A stretch of DNA of 64,000 nucleotides from Magicicada septendecula (lineage: Eukaryota; Arthropoda; Insecta; Hemiptera; Cicadidae), in NCBI GenBank assembly GCA_034769895.1, contig CM068370.1, positions 43,264,844 to 43,328,843 on the forward strand, in the 5' to 3' direction. The position numbers and the translations under genes are program-made. Shown here piece by piece: positions 21,357 to 34,069 of this stretch (its first letter is position 1; each line of letters starts with the position of its first letter). The notes under the pieces were generated by a model. It was not told where the DNA came from, made no database searches, and worked only from the letters and a program-made list of their open reading frames with translations.

Positions 21357-21397
21357 GTCGACGTTTCGACAATACTTATTGTCATCTTCAGGACCTG
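21357..21397 (-). ncRNA. Hammerhead-like motif, gamma family
   Basis: GTC, CTGAAGA, extra T, GACAAT-AAGT-ATTGTC hairpin (6 perfect pairs), GAAA, CGTC, GAC. GTC/GAC supports helix I and the site reads GTC. Compare 56237-56280. Confidence 0.5.
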
Positions 21398-22104
21398 TGT
21401 ATGAAATACAATAGAAATATCAAACATAACGAAACAATTAAATATTTGGGTGAACGTGTTGGTGATGTGAGTGTGTGCGTGCGTATGTATGTATCATTTT
21501 TTATGTGAAGACTTGGGATAGTTTGTTTACATCTTCAAATTATCTTTAAGAAAGCGAGCAAATTATAGTATGAGAGAACTTAATTTATACAGTATTACAA
21601 TTTAAATTACTAAATGTAATGTTATTTTAATTAATTAAACAAACAGTAATCAACAATTGGATATTAGATTGGTACATAAATTGTTTATACCTACAACAGT
21701 CAACATATAGCAAAGTAATATATTACCTATAACTAAAACAGATTAGGGGATGTTCACTACTTAATTATTAAAAGTTATTTTTACCATGTTTCACTCCCTA
21801 CTGGTGTTAACAAACAATCATAATTTAGAAACATACAATTTACACAATATTGTAAAACATTACGACTTAAGTCAGATAGTTGACAAAGGTTACAAACAAA
21901 AGTTTCTGGTAAATTTTACTAACAGGTAAACTTGGATAATAATTGTAATCATATTGTAAAATATAGTCAAGAGTACTATAGAATAATGTAATTTATGTAT
22001 GTGTCCACAATCACCCTTCTCTTTCACCCATGCTCCCCCCGCCAGTCCTTCTCACAGCCTCTCACTCTAACCTGAAATCGATCTATCACTCACTATCACC
22101 CCAC

Positions 22105-22106
<2 letters not shown>

Positions 22107-22179
<73 letters not shown>

Positions 22180-22235
22180 CATCTCACTCACTGTCTCCCT
22201 TCTTCCCTCTCTCACTCTTCCACCCTTCGCTCTCT

Positions 22236-22286
<51 letters not shown>

Positions 22287-22302
22287 TCATTACCTCTCTT
22301 CA

Positions 22303-22360
<58 letters not shown>
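22107..22360. repeat. Compound (TC)n microsatellites
   Basis: Pure CT runs at about 22107-22174, 22232-22283 and 22307-22360, separated by C/T-rich sequence. More CT-rich sequence continues to 22430. Confidence 0.95.
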
Positions 22361-22362
<2 letters not shown>

Positions 22363-22748
22363 CACTCTCTCTCCCCCTCTCTCACACTCTCTCTCTCTTT
22401 CTGTCTCTCTCTCTCTCTCTCCCTCTCATTTGTCATTGTCCACGATTGGCACTCTAAAACACTCACCATTTTTATTACACTATCATCCTCATATAAATAG
22501 AGAATTATGCACACGATAACAGAAATGATTTACCAACATGTATTAAAGGGTTACGTATATAATAATTACAATATGTAATAAGTTACAAGCGATGATTTAT
22601 TAAAGGGCCTACAGAAAGTCAGATTCTTAGCTGCGATCATGTAGAACAGGGAAAGCTGTAAAAGTTGTAATTTTTTTAAAAGACGTCAGTGACGGTTTAG
22701 GCCTACTAGTGAGACGCACTTCTTACGTCACTACTTTTTCATTAAAAA

Positions 22749-22797
22749 GCAACGTTTCTACTAGACAACAAATCCATAGCCGTCTTCAGGCAAAAAC
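22749..22797 (-). ncRNA. Weak hammerhead-like motif
   Basis: CTGAAGA, extra C, a long weak hairpin, GAAA, CGTTGC on the minus strand. Helix II is only partly paired. Reported for completeness. Confidence 0.25.
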
Positions 22798-22903
22798 TAA
22801 ACTAAAACATCACAAATAAGAGATAAACAGTGCTCTGTCCCAGAACCGATAGAAGTCAAAACACACGAAACTGTACATAATATATAGGTAAAATACCAAA
22901 AAA

Positions 22904-23668
22904 ATATCGGTATGGAAAACCATACGTGACTTCCATGTTCCAAGATTTATACTTAAAATAATTTTTGAAATGAAATATTTCTATAGAAACTATTTATTTC
23001 TTCAGCCTTAATGACAGTACTCTGTGGTCACTAGCGTATATCACCTCACGTTAGCGCACTCGATTATCACTGATGATGGGTAGTCGATGGCATTGCCGAA
23101 ACGTCTGGTTTTGCAGAAAACATAGGACAGAAAACGTAGGACCACGGTCAAACAGCCCTGGAAGGAACTGTTAGTTTAACAACAAACTACTTCTTTGTTG
23201 CCGATAATGTAGTACACATATAAAAATGTATCCCCTCCCCCTTGAACTATCCTTTTTATTTGAATGTATTTTATCTACCTTTCTACTGTGGATTATTACC
23301 ACCTTCTTTTCAGGATACTTTATTTATCAAAATTAAGTACTTTATTCTTGTTAAAATATAAAATGTTGCAGGTAAACCACCTCTTCCCTTTAACTGATCC
23401 TCACCAAATTCAACAGGCCTTGAGTCTTGTACAATTCAGACACGTATGCAAACAATTATTTGATTTTATTTGAATTTGCGGTAGTTATCGTTCGGCATGT
23501 AAAAAAGTCTACACATAGACTCACAGACAGACAGACACATACATAGACACTTTTCGGAAAATGACTTTTCTACATGGTTTAGGGGTAATACAATCAGAAT
23601 CAGCCCTCATCTCGAACAAACTTTTTTCGCCATCACCATAATTCCATTTCCTTATGGAACATGGAAGT
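22904..23668 (+). mobile_element. ACTTCC repeat, complete copy
   Basis: A 765-bp element. It starts atatcggtatggaaaacc, then acttccatgttcc, and ends ggaacatggaagt, so a 13-bp inverted sequence lies near both ends. Module 1 (to about 23230) has cagtactctgtgg, a ribozyme-like motif at 23067-23110 and ttctttgttgccgataatg. Module 2 has aacattttatcaagt-type AT-rich sequence, ttaactgatcctcacc, gtttgaatttgcggtag, a (CAGA)n run, cgccatcaccataattccat and the end. Copies: 29777-30375, 36953-37728, 38974-39559, 51550-52336 and the composite 58216-62418. It is non-coding. It could be a MITE, or, given the ribozyme-like motif, a PLE-derived element. Confidence 0.75.
23067..23110 (+). ncRNA. Hammerhead-like motif, beta family
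   Basis: TCA, CTGATGA, extra T, GGG...GCC hairpin, GAAA, CGTC, TGG. The core is intact and the site reads GTC. Helix I is short (TCA/TGG with one G-U). Confidence 0.4.
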
Positions 23669-23702
23669 AATAATTAAATAAAACTTACCAGCCGTGAAAT
23701 CT

Positions 23703-24791
<1,089 letters not shown>

Positions 24792-25495
24792 GCCAAACAA
24801 GTAGGCTTCAAAGATAAATAACAAAAAGACCAAGGAAATCCGCTACCATAGAAATAATTCTGATTTGATACTAGACGGAAGAGTTATAGAAAGGGTTGAG
24901 GAATTTTGATATCTGGGTAGCATGGTTAGTCAGGATGGAGGTGCTCTTAGGGATGTAATTAGACGTATAAATAAAGGAAAAGGAGCATTTTCACAGTTAC
25001 GACCAGTATGGAGATCACCAAACTCGCAGGAAGACAAAACTCAGAATAGTTAACTCAAATGTCAAATCGGTGTTGCTGTATGGATATGGGATCTGAAAAA
25101 TGACAAAGGACATCACCACAAGGTTACAGACTTTCATAAACCGTTGTCCGAGGTACGTAATGAGAATTTGGTGGCCTAAGACCATCTCGAACAGAGATTT
25201 ATGGGAGAGAGTCCATCCAACTACAGATAAAGAGAAGAAAATGGAGGTGGATCGGTCACACCCTGAGAAGACCACCAGAAAATATCGCTAGACAGGCATT
25301 AAATGGGAATCCGCAGGGTAGCCGCAGACGTGGAAGATCGAGGAAACTTGGAAGAGGACTATGGAAAAGGAGCTGGCTGGTGTCAACAAGACATGCAGGG
25401 ACGTGCAGATACTGGCAATGGACAGAACACGCTGGAGAAATTTCGTCAAGGCCCTATGTTCCACCTAGTAATTTACGGACTTAAGTCAAGTAAGT
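24792..25495 (+). pseudogene. LINE reverse transcriptase C-terminus, (TAAG)-tailed family, longest copy
   Basis: Begins further upstream than its relatives: INNKKTKEIRYHRN, LILDGRVIERVEEF, a stop, YLGSMVSQDGGALRDVIRRI, NKGKGAFSQLRPVWRSP, then frame-shifted TTRLQTFINRCPRYVMRIWW and WRWIGHTLRRPPENIARQA, GSRRRGRSRKLGRG. It ends in acttaagtcaagtaagtg. YLGS marks the start of the RT thumb. It has one in-frame stop and at least two frameshifts. Confidence 0.85.
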
Positions 25496-26393
25496 GAACA
25501 CATTTACTTTTAATAATAAAAATAACAATTTATTTCAAGTGCTTAACTTTTTTGAGAACTTCTTTAGGCAATGTTTCATTACCCATCCAAATTGGCATGT
25601 TTGCTGATTACCTATTTTAGTTGATATTGTGCACATTTAATGGTTATTATTTTAATTATTTGTTTTTTATCCTCCTAATGCATCATTTAATGTTTACTCA
25701 TCACATTTTACACTTTGGCAAGTTGCCTGACATATATGTTCACGAATACACATGATCTGATATTAATATCAGGTTGTCAGCATACAACATTGTGTTCTGA
25801 AGGAGACAGAACAAAAGCATCTGGGTATAACGAAGAGAGTCACAAACGGAAACAGGTGGAAAATGGCAAGCTAGGAACTTGAGAACCTTATTAAAAATAA
25901 AAACAGAATGTATTGTAAGGTCTTGTCAGAAAACTTTGGGAAGGCATCATAAACGATGATGTACATTTTGTATAATATATATTTATATCTTTCCATGCCT
26001 ATATAGTAGGTTAATAACGTCTTACCACCTCAAAATTATATTTTTTCTTATAATAACCTAACTCCTTACATACGTTTCTACGACAGAATGCTTTTCGCAT
26101 CCCAAGCGCTTACAATTCTGTGTTGGTTGTAGTGGTATATCTAGAATAGAACTTGGTTTTGAAGGGGGTCGAGTCGGCTTCATACAAAAGAAAAAATAGG
26201 ACTAGTCAACATTACTATTTTTAAAGGGGCTAAAAAATCATGTCTTAACATCTTGAAATCAATCCCATTATACGGTAATAACACAATAAAATATGCGTTA
26301 CTAAGACTTTGTTTAGAAGATACATACTGACAGAATTGATTTCCCCACATTTCATATTTCAACCGTATAAGGAAATGGTGCGTAATAAACCTG
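25496..26393. other. No gene seen
   Basis: AT-rich. No motif recognised in either strand. Confidence 0.35.
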
Positions 26394-27135
26394 TTTTTTT
26401 TTTTTTTTTACAATCTACTCATTTCACAGAGTAATAAGTAAAAGTGATGTATAAGTCGTCACTTGAGGTGGGAACCATCCAGCGATGATTACCACGTTCA
26501 CCGGGTCAGGTCATCTGGCCACTGTCTCTTCAGCCTTCTTATATCCAGTGATGGATTGAGGAGCTCGTTGATCAGGTTATTGGTGTGTCCTATGTTACTG
26601 TTCCTGTACTTAGCGGCGTGCATCTTAATGACATCAGAAATGTATGGAATGTTGAGGTCTTTGTGAAGAGTATAATTAGAGATAACCCAGGGAGCATTCG
26701 TTATGCAACGCAAGATTTTTGACTGAACTGTCTGCAGAATCTTTGTGTTGGAAGGTTTAGAGCAGCCCCACAATTCTATACCGTAAGTCCAGATTGGTTT
26801 GAGCACAACTTTATATATGATTACTTTGTTTGCGAGAGATAGTTGAGATTTTCTACCTATGAGCCAGTACATTTACCTAGCTTTTAAGTTGAGTTGTTGT
26901 TTCGTAGCCTGAATGTGGGCTTTCCATGTTAATTTGTCGTCCAAATGCAGCCCCAGGTATTTAACTTCTGATTTTATAGGTATGGGGGCATCGTTTATGG
27001 TGACTTGTGGACAAGAGCTACGTTTCATGGTGAAGGTTATTTGAGTGGATTTTGCAAAATTAACTCGGATCCTCCACCGCTGGAACCAATCTTGCAGGAG
27101 GTAAAGATGGCTTTGCAGTTTCTGAGAGGCTCGTT
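26394..27135 (-). pseudogene. Jockey-clade LINE reverse transcriptase, 3' half, one in-frame stop
   Basis: On the minus strand from 27132: ASQKLQSHLYLLQDWFQRWR, VNFAKSTQITFT, VKYLGLHLDDKLTWKAHI, NLKAR, a TAA stop, then in the same frame MYWLIGRKSQLSLANKVI, LKPIWTYGIELWG, ILQTVQSKILRCITNAPW, LHKDLNIPYISDVIK and RRLKRQWPDDLTR. This is the characteristic thumb and C-terminus of insect jockey-type LINEs. It is followed by an untranslated region and a 16-base poly(A) tail (t-run 26394-26409). It is 5'-truncated near 27135. The stop at 26873-26875 is the only defect in the visible 210 codons, so the insertion is relatively young. Confidence 0.9.
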
Positions 27136-27874
27136 CCGTTTGTATATTTAAAAAAGAGTTACTAAATAAAAAACACAGTTGAAAAAATAATAAAAAGAAC
27201 CTCAAAATTATGTGATTAACAAAATTAATCAACTTTTTTTAACCCTCCTGGGGGGATTGGTCCCTCCCCCGTAATTCGCCACTTATTTGGTTTCCGTGTT
27301 TCTGTTGTTTTAAGGCTGTTCGTAATAATAATAAAAAAGGTTAAACGATGCGATAATAAAATAAAACTTAAACAGGAAATATACTGTACAGAGACCCAGA
27401 AATACCGTCGAATTCATTTACTTTAGTTTGACGACAGCGGGTTGGACGTGACGTCATTGTCAAAGGACCGTTGCAGCTGACGCGCGTAGGTGAGCATGTC
27501 TAGCTCAGACTATGTGCACAGCTGGGGAGCATTTCTTGTGAGAGTATTTGATTTATAGCTTCTTACGTGAGCGTAAACGGCGTGAGTTGTTTGTGACTTA
27601 TATAATCTGTACCTATATTTTTAGGACGTAAAACTACGGGAGTTGAAAATAAAGTTTGTACTCGTTCTGTCCCAACAGTATGGTGTATATTACCATTACC
27701 ATTGAACACAAAACATACCGACTAACGGAGATAATGAAATATGCTTTTTCTACAAGACTTTAGTAGTTATAAACTGTGTTGGGATTCAAAGTACAGATTA
27801 AATATTTTCCCTATGAACGCGTACGCAATAATTTTAGTGTTTTGTTATATGGTAACAAGTGTAACCCCCACATG
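27136..27874. other. No gene seen
   Basis: Mixed sequence upstream of the truncated jockey copy. An open frame extends to 27232 but lacks jockey motifs. The stretch 27410-27600 is richer in GC, without a recognised element. Confidence 0.35.
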
Positions 27875-28445
27875 AACATAGTAACGACCCTTAGATTATA
27901 ACAACAAAATGTGTGTAAATTACAATGCGTACTGACGATAAAATTCGTGAAAATTAAATTTACAATAATAAATGGTATAATTTTGAATGTGCATAACGCT
28001 CTCGAAAATTTGAGAGCGTCAGTCTACACGATTCTCGACTAGCCGAGGGCGTATAGCGTCTGTGTCAAAGTCGTGCACTGACGTAGCATCCAGACTGTTC
28101 AAGTACTTGTAAATACGCAATTATGTCGGCACGCCGCTAGGAGTCTGGAAAGTTATTCTGGAACCTCTGCGGGATCTATATAAGCAACAACGGCCAGCTT
28201 AGTCAGTCAATTACAGTTGACGGTTTTTTTAGTGTAGATCAAGCGATTGTTGCGGATTTGTGGAAAATGATTATTGTGTTAATTAGTGCGCTACTGTAAT
28301 AAGGTGACATTACTATTGCGTGTGGACAAATTTGACTTGAATTAAAATTGTAATGTTTGACAAATTAAAGCTGATGATTATTAATGACTCCGTTAGTGTT
28401 AGTATTTTGTTTCCACTTTACAATACGACGATACGTGAGACCTAA
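27875..28445 (+). mobile_element. Gypsy-type solo LTR
   Basis: Starts agtaacgacccttagatt, includes gtcgtgcactgacgtagc, ccagactgttcaagtactt, a gggatctatataagc TATA box, cagcttagtcagtc and gttagtattttgtttccac. The 3' end has decayed (gagacctaactacg instead of gagaccgtcgtaaca). It preserves the empty site for the MITE in 18746-19996. Confidence 0.75.
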
Positions 28446-28479
28446 CTACGCATCGGAGGAATAACAATTAAGGGCTGGA

Positions 28480-28830
28480 GAAAATCATTAAAAGAAAACA
28501 AAGTACAGGTTTAGAGATAAGATGCCGGTAAATCCAAAAGAGAAAGGATAACAAACGGACGAGAGAACTTATGGGAATTACACTTTCAATCATAAATAAG
28601 CTAATATAAGAAACAAGCGGTTTATTTAGTACGGACATATCCTCCAAGCGGTATGCAATCTTCATATACAAGTGCGAATACGAAAGCTGAAACAGATGAG
28701 GCAGAAAAAAGAAAGCTGGATAGAAAGGATAAGCAGTAAGACGAGAAAATAGAAGCCTTGAGGACGGTTTGTAGAACGAATGAGAAGTTGAAGACAGAAA
28801 ATAAGAAAACGTTGAGAACATTGTAAACAG
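28480..28830 (+). pseudogene. Highly decayed LINE C-terminal tail with trinucleotide tail
   Basis: In the plus frame I read RTRELMGITLSIINKLI, then REKAG-like and AVRRENRSLEDGL with stops. This resembles the R..MGI..SII..I and RRGLEE blocks of LINE C-termini. A GAT/GAC-rich run follows at 28850-28950, which would be the tail. The match is weak. The minus-strand frame over this region is its shadow. Confidence 0.35.
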
Positions 28831-28849
28831 GTTATTGGTGGGGCTGGTA

Positions 28850-28890
28850 GTGGTGGTGGTGATGGTGGCAGCGATGATAATGATGATGAT

Positions 28891-28922
<32 letters not shown>

Positions 28923-28955
28923 ATATGTTTATGATGATGATGATGTTATTGATGA
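28850..28955. repeat. (GAT/GAC)n trinucleotide repeat
   Basis: A gatgatgatgacggcgacgac-type run (24 bases of pure CGA near 28898-28921) flanked by gat and ggt repeats. Confidence 0.95.
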
Positions 28956-29427
28956 CGATGATGAAAGTAACTTATGTAGTCATCGTGAGCGAGTGAGTAG
29001 TTATTCCATCATCAGCCGGACATAGACATAAAACGAGGAGGGGAAGTAAAGAAATAAGAACAATTCAGCGGTTAGAAGTTATATTCTAAAACGAGGCACA
29101 ACTTTCATATTTCCATTATGAGCGCTCATTTTGAGTATATTTAACCAAACAAAATGTATATTTACCACATTGTTAAAAGTATAAGTCTTCACATTAGACA
29201 AAATAATGATGTTGCTCAGGTATGCGACTATAAATAATTAAACAGATCAGGAATAAACTTACTCGGTCGGCAAATACATACATAAGAATAATTTTCCACT
29301 AAAAGCTCAGAAAAATTAAGTATTTAATGTAAAGCATTTAGTAAAGTAATTCCAACATACAATATAGTTATTATCTAAATAAATTACAACATAATTATTA
29401 ATAATGAATATTTTGGCACGTTAATAA
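28956..29427. other. No gene seen
   Basis: AT-rich. Nothing recognisable. Confidence 0.35.
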
Positions 29428-29550
29428 TATAAACAGATTTGCAATCTTGAACACCACTATAGAAAACAAATTCTCGATTATTGCTTTCAAGCTCATTCCG
29501 TTCGTAATTACATTTCCGTTTGTGATTTGTAACCAATAACACAATTTTAA
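29428..29550. repeat. Decayed alpha repeat
   Basis: Contains caccactatagaaaac, ttgctttcaagctcat (remnant of the ribozyme-like core, minus strand), then ccgtttgtgatttgtaacc and aataacacaattttaat in the other orientation, as in the inverted pairs elsewhere. Core residues are lost. Confidence 0.5.
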
Positions 29551-29776
29551 TAATTGTATAATGTAAGTAATGATCAAAAAAGAGTATTAACATAAGACTA
29601 AGGCAAAAAATTGAGAAGAATATTTAGCTATTTAGCTAAACAACTAATTAAATTATAATTTCTGGTTAAGAGAAGATTTACGTCGCGACCGCAAAAATAA
29701 TATCTACTGGCTAGGGAGTAAGGTAATATTGTCTACCTAAAGCTTAAATTAAAAAAGACTTTGTGAACCGCTTTTT

Positions 29777-30375
29777 ACTTCCACGTTCCATAAGGAAATG
29801 GAAGCATGGTCATGGACAAAAAAATCGTGTTCGAGATAACGACAGATTCTGATTGTAATACCATCAAAACATGAAAAAAGTCATTTTTCGAAAAGTGTGT
29901 GTGTGTGTGTGTGTGTAGAATTTTTCTATGGCAAACGACAACAGCCGAAAATTCAAACAGAATCAAATAATATTTTGCATACAGTCCTGAATTGTAGAGG
30001 ACTCAAAGCCTATTGTTTTTGGTGAAGATCGGTTAAGGGAAAGGGGTAGTTTACCTGCAACATTTTACGTTTTAACAAGAGTAATCACGTATGAGTGAAA
30101 ATATATCGTTCCTGGCAGGCAAGCATATCTCAATTATGTAATGTTTACTTTTCCAAAGTTGTATTATTGTGATTACCGCAATAAAAAGGCCGGCAGGACA
30201 CACACACACACACACACACACAAAATTCGCGTTATTTCTAGCCTCACTCATGTTTATTTTATTATGTTTGCACGCTTTTTAAATCGAAAGTGCCGAAACC
30301 CACACCAACACAACGCGTGCAAGCCGAAAAGATAGACATCGAATTACTTCCTGTGGATCGCTGGGCAGTGTTGTT
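29777..30375 (-). mobile_element. ACTTCC repeat, 5'-truncated copy with block X
   Basis: The minus-strand end at 29777 reads acttccacgttcc; module 2 follows (atcaccaaaaacaataggc-type segments, with gtgtgtgtgtg at 29896-29916). From about 30080 to 30375 there is block X, with a (CA)n run at 30198-30223 and a gtgccgaaacccacacc segment. It is matched in the same order at 58930-59410. Module 1 with its ribozyme-like motif is missing. Confidence 0.7.
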
Positions 30376-30781
30376 GTATTAAAGCAATTAATACAATCTG
30401 TTTACTTATTTCTATTATGATATGAGAATTATAAACTAATATGTGCAAGTGTGTATCTATGAAAAATATATAAATATTTTTCTCCTCTGGAAAATTGTTT
30501 GCCCCTCCTTGAAAATATTTTGACCTCCCTGATGGCTAGTTGTTTACTAGCCTGTGTGGAATATAGCGTTATGACATGGATCAGAATGGTGGGTGTCAAA
30601 CAGGAGACACAAACGTATTAAGGAAGAAATGTTTTGCTGAGAAATTTATAATTATACGGGTGAACAGAATAGTCGTTCTGGAAATCAGAAGACAAATGGA
30701 AAGAAAGAAATCAAGACTCGATTTTAAAAAAGAAAAATGACTATTATAGTATTTACAGGAAAGACTTTGATAACACTATAG

Positions 30782-30952
30782 ACATCACTCGGCCCCTCGC
30801 AGCGAGAGTCCAAGTTCATTACAGGAATCAGATCGCAGCTACCTTTAGCTAGCTCTTCGTTCGACCTACAGACATTTTATCCAAAAGTACAGTCCTTCCT
30901 CACGAAGGTTGAGGATAGTCTCAATCCACCTGACATGGTGGTAACATTTTAG
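30782..30952 (+). other. Unidentified 56-codon open frame without ATG
   Basis: After a stop at 30779-30781 one frame stays open to a TAG at 30950-30952. It reads SLGPSQRESKFITGIRSQLP, LASSSFDLQTFYPKVQSFL and TKVEDSLNPPDMVVTF. Composition is protein-like (no low complexity) and differs from the AT-rich surroundings. I do not recognise it. It could be a fragment of a transposase or a retrocopied gene. With no start codon, acceptor or homology in hand this stays open. Confidence 0.3.
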
Positions 30953-31005
30953 ATGATACGTAATTTCTTCAGAACTCAAGCATCCACTTATTTAATTAAT
31001 ATTTA

Positions 31006-31068
31006 AAGGGATTTTAAATATAAATTTTAGAACATGGAAGTCACGTATGGTTCTCCATACCACTTTTT
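31006..31068 (-). repeat. ACTTCC repeat, 5' end only
   Basis: The minus strand shows gtatggagaaccatacgtg, acttccatgttc and the following aaatttatatttaaa segment of module 1, then stops. Confidence 0.6.
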
Positions 31069-31075
31069 AATTACG

Positions 31076-32714
31076 TTGAAGTCTGTTAACACTGTATCTC
31101 GGTAAACGTGGCTGGTACAGCTCCTAGCGCTGAGTAGATATAGTAATAGTACTGGTCTTAGACATAACAGTGTTACACAACACGTAGCAAAGTAGAGAAG
31201 AGACCAAACGTTTATCGCTTCAACGTTTATCCGATACAGTCCAGAAGGTTTATTTGTAATTTTTCTGAATCATTCATACAGCTGCAGAATTATTGCTGAA
31301 TTCATTTGTTGAATCTACAAGCGCAATTGCAGAATAATTTGAGTTGATATTTGTAAAACATTTAAGTTTAAACCAGAGGCTATATAAGATGTAACGGACG
31401 ACAATTACAAGTATCTGATATCTAACTACAAACAAATGACGATGTATAGTGGGTTTCAATTTGCTAATTTCTGAATGTAAGCATACATTATTGAATTTAG
31501 TACGTACAAAAACTGAAAATTCAGTTTCAAAATTGGAAATGAATAACAAAAGTTCTTAACAATAGTTCATACGGTTTATATTTCATAAAACGTTACCACT
31601 GTATATTGTTTTATAAATAATGAAGAAGACAAACACAGCTTTACTTATGAATTTTGATGAGATTTGTAACAAACTTAAAACTTTTTCATTCTGAGTTGTA
31701 AAATTGAGTTATGAAAATAAATTATATACACAAAGGATAATAAAAGCTTGCCATTCTTTGCAGTTGAAATTATACTGCAGTAAAAAGTCTGTCTTGTGGT
31801 TTAATAAAGCTGGTTATGTGGGCTTACAGCATGTGGAATTGGGAATACATTTTTTTAATTAAAGTGATCGTTTAAGTGACTAAAAGTAAATGAAATTTTC
31901 TGATCGCTTCAATGTTTAATTATTATATGGGCGCACATATCGAGCATGAAACAGCTAAACAACTGTTAGAAATAATCCTTATGTGAATTCCAGTATTCTT
32001 TGTAATTTTTATTTCTTTTAGATAAATTTAATGTATAACATTTCTGTGTAAACGTTATACTATTTTTTAATTAAAAATAATGGTAAAAGTAACATAATAT
32101 AGAAAAGCGACTCCAGTCAGTATTTTGTTTGTTTACATAGGATTATTAAACTATAGTTTTAATTAACACTACACAACTTGAAAAACTGAGACCAGAGCGC
32201 TGCCGCGTATTACTTTAACTCTGTAATCACATGGTCATTATGGGCAAACGAGCGTCCGTATAAAAGAGTTTTAGAAACAAAATGTAGAGCATAGTATTTA
32301 GTCTACAAGTTTCTTCATGTGAGTTTTACCTAGAGGAAACTAAAGTACAAAGTTACTTCCTTATTACGTTGTTTATGTTGGAGAGCGAGGTACGTATAAC
32401 TGTATTATCGACAAATGTAATAACTCCAAAGGACGCAGGTAGATCGGACGTATATATAATGTACAAAAGTGACACTTCCTTACGGCACTCCAATTTAAAT
32501 GAACTGAGGTAGTTATTGAAGAACTATCTGCAAAATAGATCAAATTTCAGAGTTATATAATAACTGATTGGTTGATAATAATAATGCTTGGATTTATGTT
32601 GTAGTAGCCGAGTCCTTGACCTACCTTGACAACCTTGATCAACAGCTTGAACTACGTTTCGGCACATGTGATGTAATATTTCTTTTAAATAATAAAGTTG
32701 TGTTAGTGATTACA
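31076..32714. other. No gene seen
   Basis: About 1.6 kb of AT-rich sequence. Short frames have no recognisable motif. The piece gttgtgttagtgattac at 32697-32713 is an edge of the alpha repeat. Confidence 0.35.
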
Positions 32715-33238
32715 ATTTACAAACTAGAAATACAATTTAGACAAACTGGAAATAATGGAAAGACGAATTATTAGCAAAATATTCACGAAAAACTTCAGAA
32801 GGTTGGAAATTAAGAAGTAATGATGCGTACATCAGAGTATAGAAAATATAACAGAAACAATGAGAAAAAATGCTATTATTTTTTTGACATTTATATAGAA
32901 CGGACGACAATAGGTTAACAAAGCAGATCTTAAATTGTCAACATCAAAGCAGATCGGAGAAGAAGTCAACATCAAGTTGGATTAAAGAAGTCCAAAAGGA
33001 TTCAGAAAAAAATAATATAAACGCACAAGAAGCAATTGAAAGAGACGTTTTTCGGGCAAAATTGTTAAAAATGTAAGGAGTTCAGGGTAGGAGAGAAAAA
33101 ACGCAGGTTTAAAGTGGACTGAAGACAGGAAGAAGAGACACAGTGAAAAGATAAAAGACTATGGAGAAAAAGAAAAGAACAAACGATAAAGAACTGAAAT
33201 TAGGATGTGGAACTTAGATAGCCGATACGAAAAGAAAG
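32715..33238 (+). pseudogene. LINE reverse transcriptase C-terminus, poly(A)-tailed family, copy 2
   Basis: The plus strand parallels 1925-2640: LEIMERRIISKIF, TSEGWKLRSNDAYIRV, ETMRKNAIIFLTFI, SWIKEVQKDSEKNNINAQEA, IERDVF. It ends at agccgatacgaaaag. It is more decayed than copy 1. Alpha-repeat edges (gttgtgttagtgattac before and gttgtgttaatggttg after) flank it, suggesting it is nested in an alpha pair. Confidence 0.75.
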
Positions 33239-33239
33239 T

Positions 33240-33390
33240 TGTGTTAATGGTTGTAATCACAAACAGAAATATATTTCCGATATGTCAAATAATTTTAATT
33301 ACATGATCATATTTCCGATCTGATGATGTGCTGAGAGGGGAATGTTTTATATAGTGGTGTGGAACAGCGTAATTTTTATTTAATTCTGTG
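33240..33390. repeat. Alpha repeat pair, decayed
   Basis: gttgtgttaatggttgtaat and cacaaacagaaat lie on the minus-strand orientation, then ttccgatctgatgatg and tatatagtggtgtggaacag on the plus. CTGATGATG is kept but the GAAA side is lost (gctgagaggggaat). Confidence 0.55.
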
Positions 33391-34069
33391 TTTTCTTTTC
33401 GGTCGGTAAATATTTTGTTTCTTATAAAGTATACAAGCTTGACTGATTAATATTGCTTCCCAAAGACAAACTGGTGACAGGGAATTAATCTTTTTAATAC
33501 TGCTTCTAACTTGTACCTTCTCGAATTGTTTAGACACAGTCAATATTAGACTGAAAAATCGGTAATATGAAACTGTTGATGAATTATTATGCATCAAGTA
33601 TAAGGATTATGTTGGCCAGTTAATACTGGGGTGGTAATAAACTCATTCTTATAATGGATTAAAAAATGTTTTAAGTGTGTTCGTCCTTCATCCGGCGATT
33701 ATTTAAAAAAATTTTCTGTAACTAGGTTTTAGCCTGTGGTCTTTTAAGATGGATTTCATAGTAGCTCTAACGGTCTTTATTACTAATGTTTTCACGAATT
33801 GAAAGAGGAACTGAAATATAGCGTACCGAAATACGAAAGGAATTTGTTAGTGACATTTACAGTTTTACGTGTTCATTTTTGTCAGTTCCAAAGCCCCACG
33901 ATTTCGAGAGTCTATGGTAACTAAAGGAATTATACGTTTCTCCTTTTCACTTGGATATAAAAATTAGACGTACTTATCTTAATGCATAAGTGTACTTGTT
34001 TTTAGAGTATTTTGTTTCAACATAGAATAAACTATTTTACTACGAAAATTACGTAAAAACTCTCTCGAA
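33391..34069. other. No gene seen
   Basis: AT-rich. No recognisable element. Confidence 0.35.

Larger units (their letters stand above)
21300..22445 (-). repeat. Gamma repeat copy 1 (ribozyme-like end plus CT arrays)
   Basis: Read on the minus strand this matches 54900-56345: GA-rich arrays, a cataaattacattattctatagtac-type block (split: cataaattacattattc, tatagtac), a run of shared AT-rich segments (gttgattactgttt, ttaaataattaagtagtgaac), then the ribozyme-like motif near 21357-21397 and an edge with ccgatcctcactaac. No coding capacity beyond low-complexity Leu-Ser frames. Confidence 0.65.

Noticed and set aside
22030-22500. 156-codon Leu-Ser-rich open frame
   Set aside because: Produced entirely by (TC)n microsatellites; no non-repetitive coding part.
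26463-26666. Plus-strand 67-codon frame
   Set aside because: Antisense of the jockey RT C-terminus.
28468-28821. Minus-strand 117-codon hydrophobic frame
   Set aside because: Composition reflects a purine-rich plus strand; the plus strand has weak LINE-like motifs instead.
28850-28955. Poly-Asp coding region
   Set aside because: Trinucleotide repeat next to a LINE-like tail, no supporting frame.
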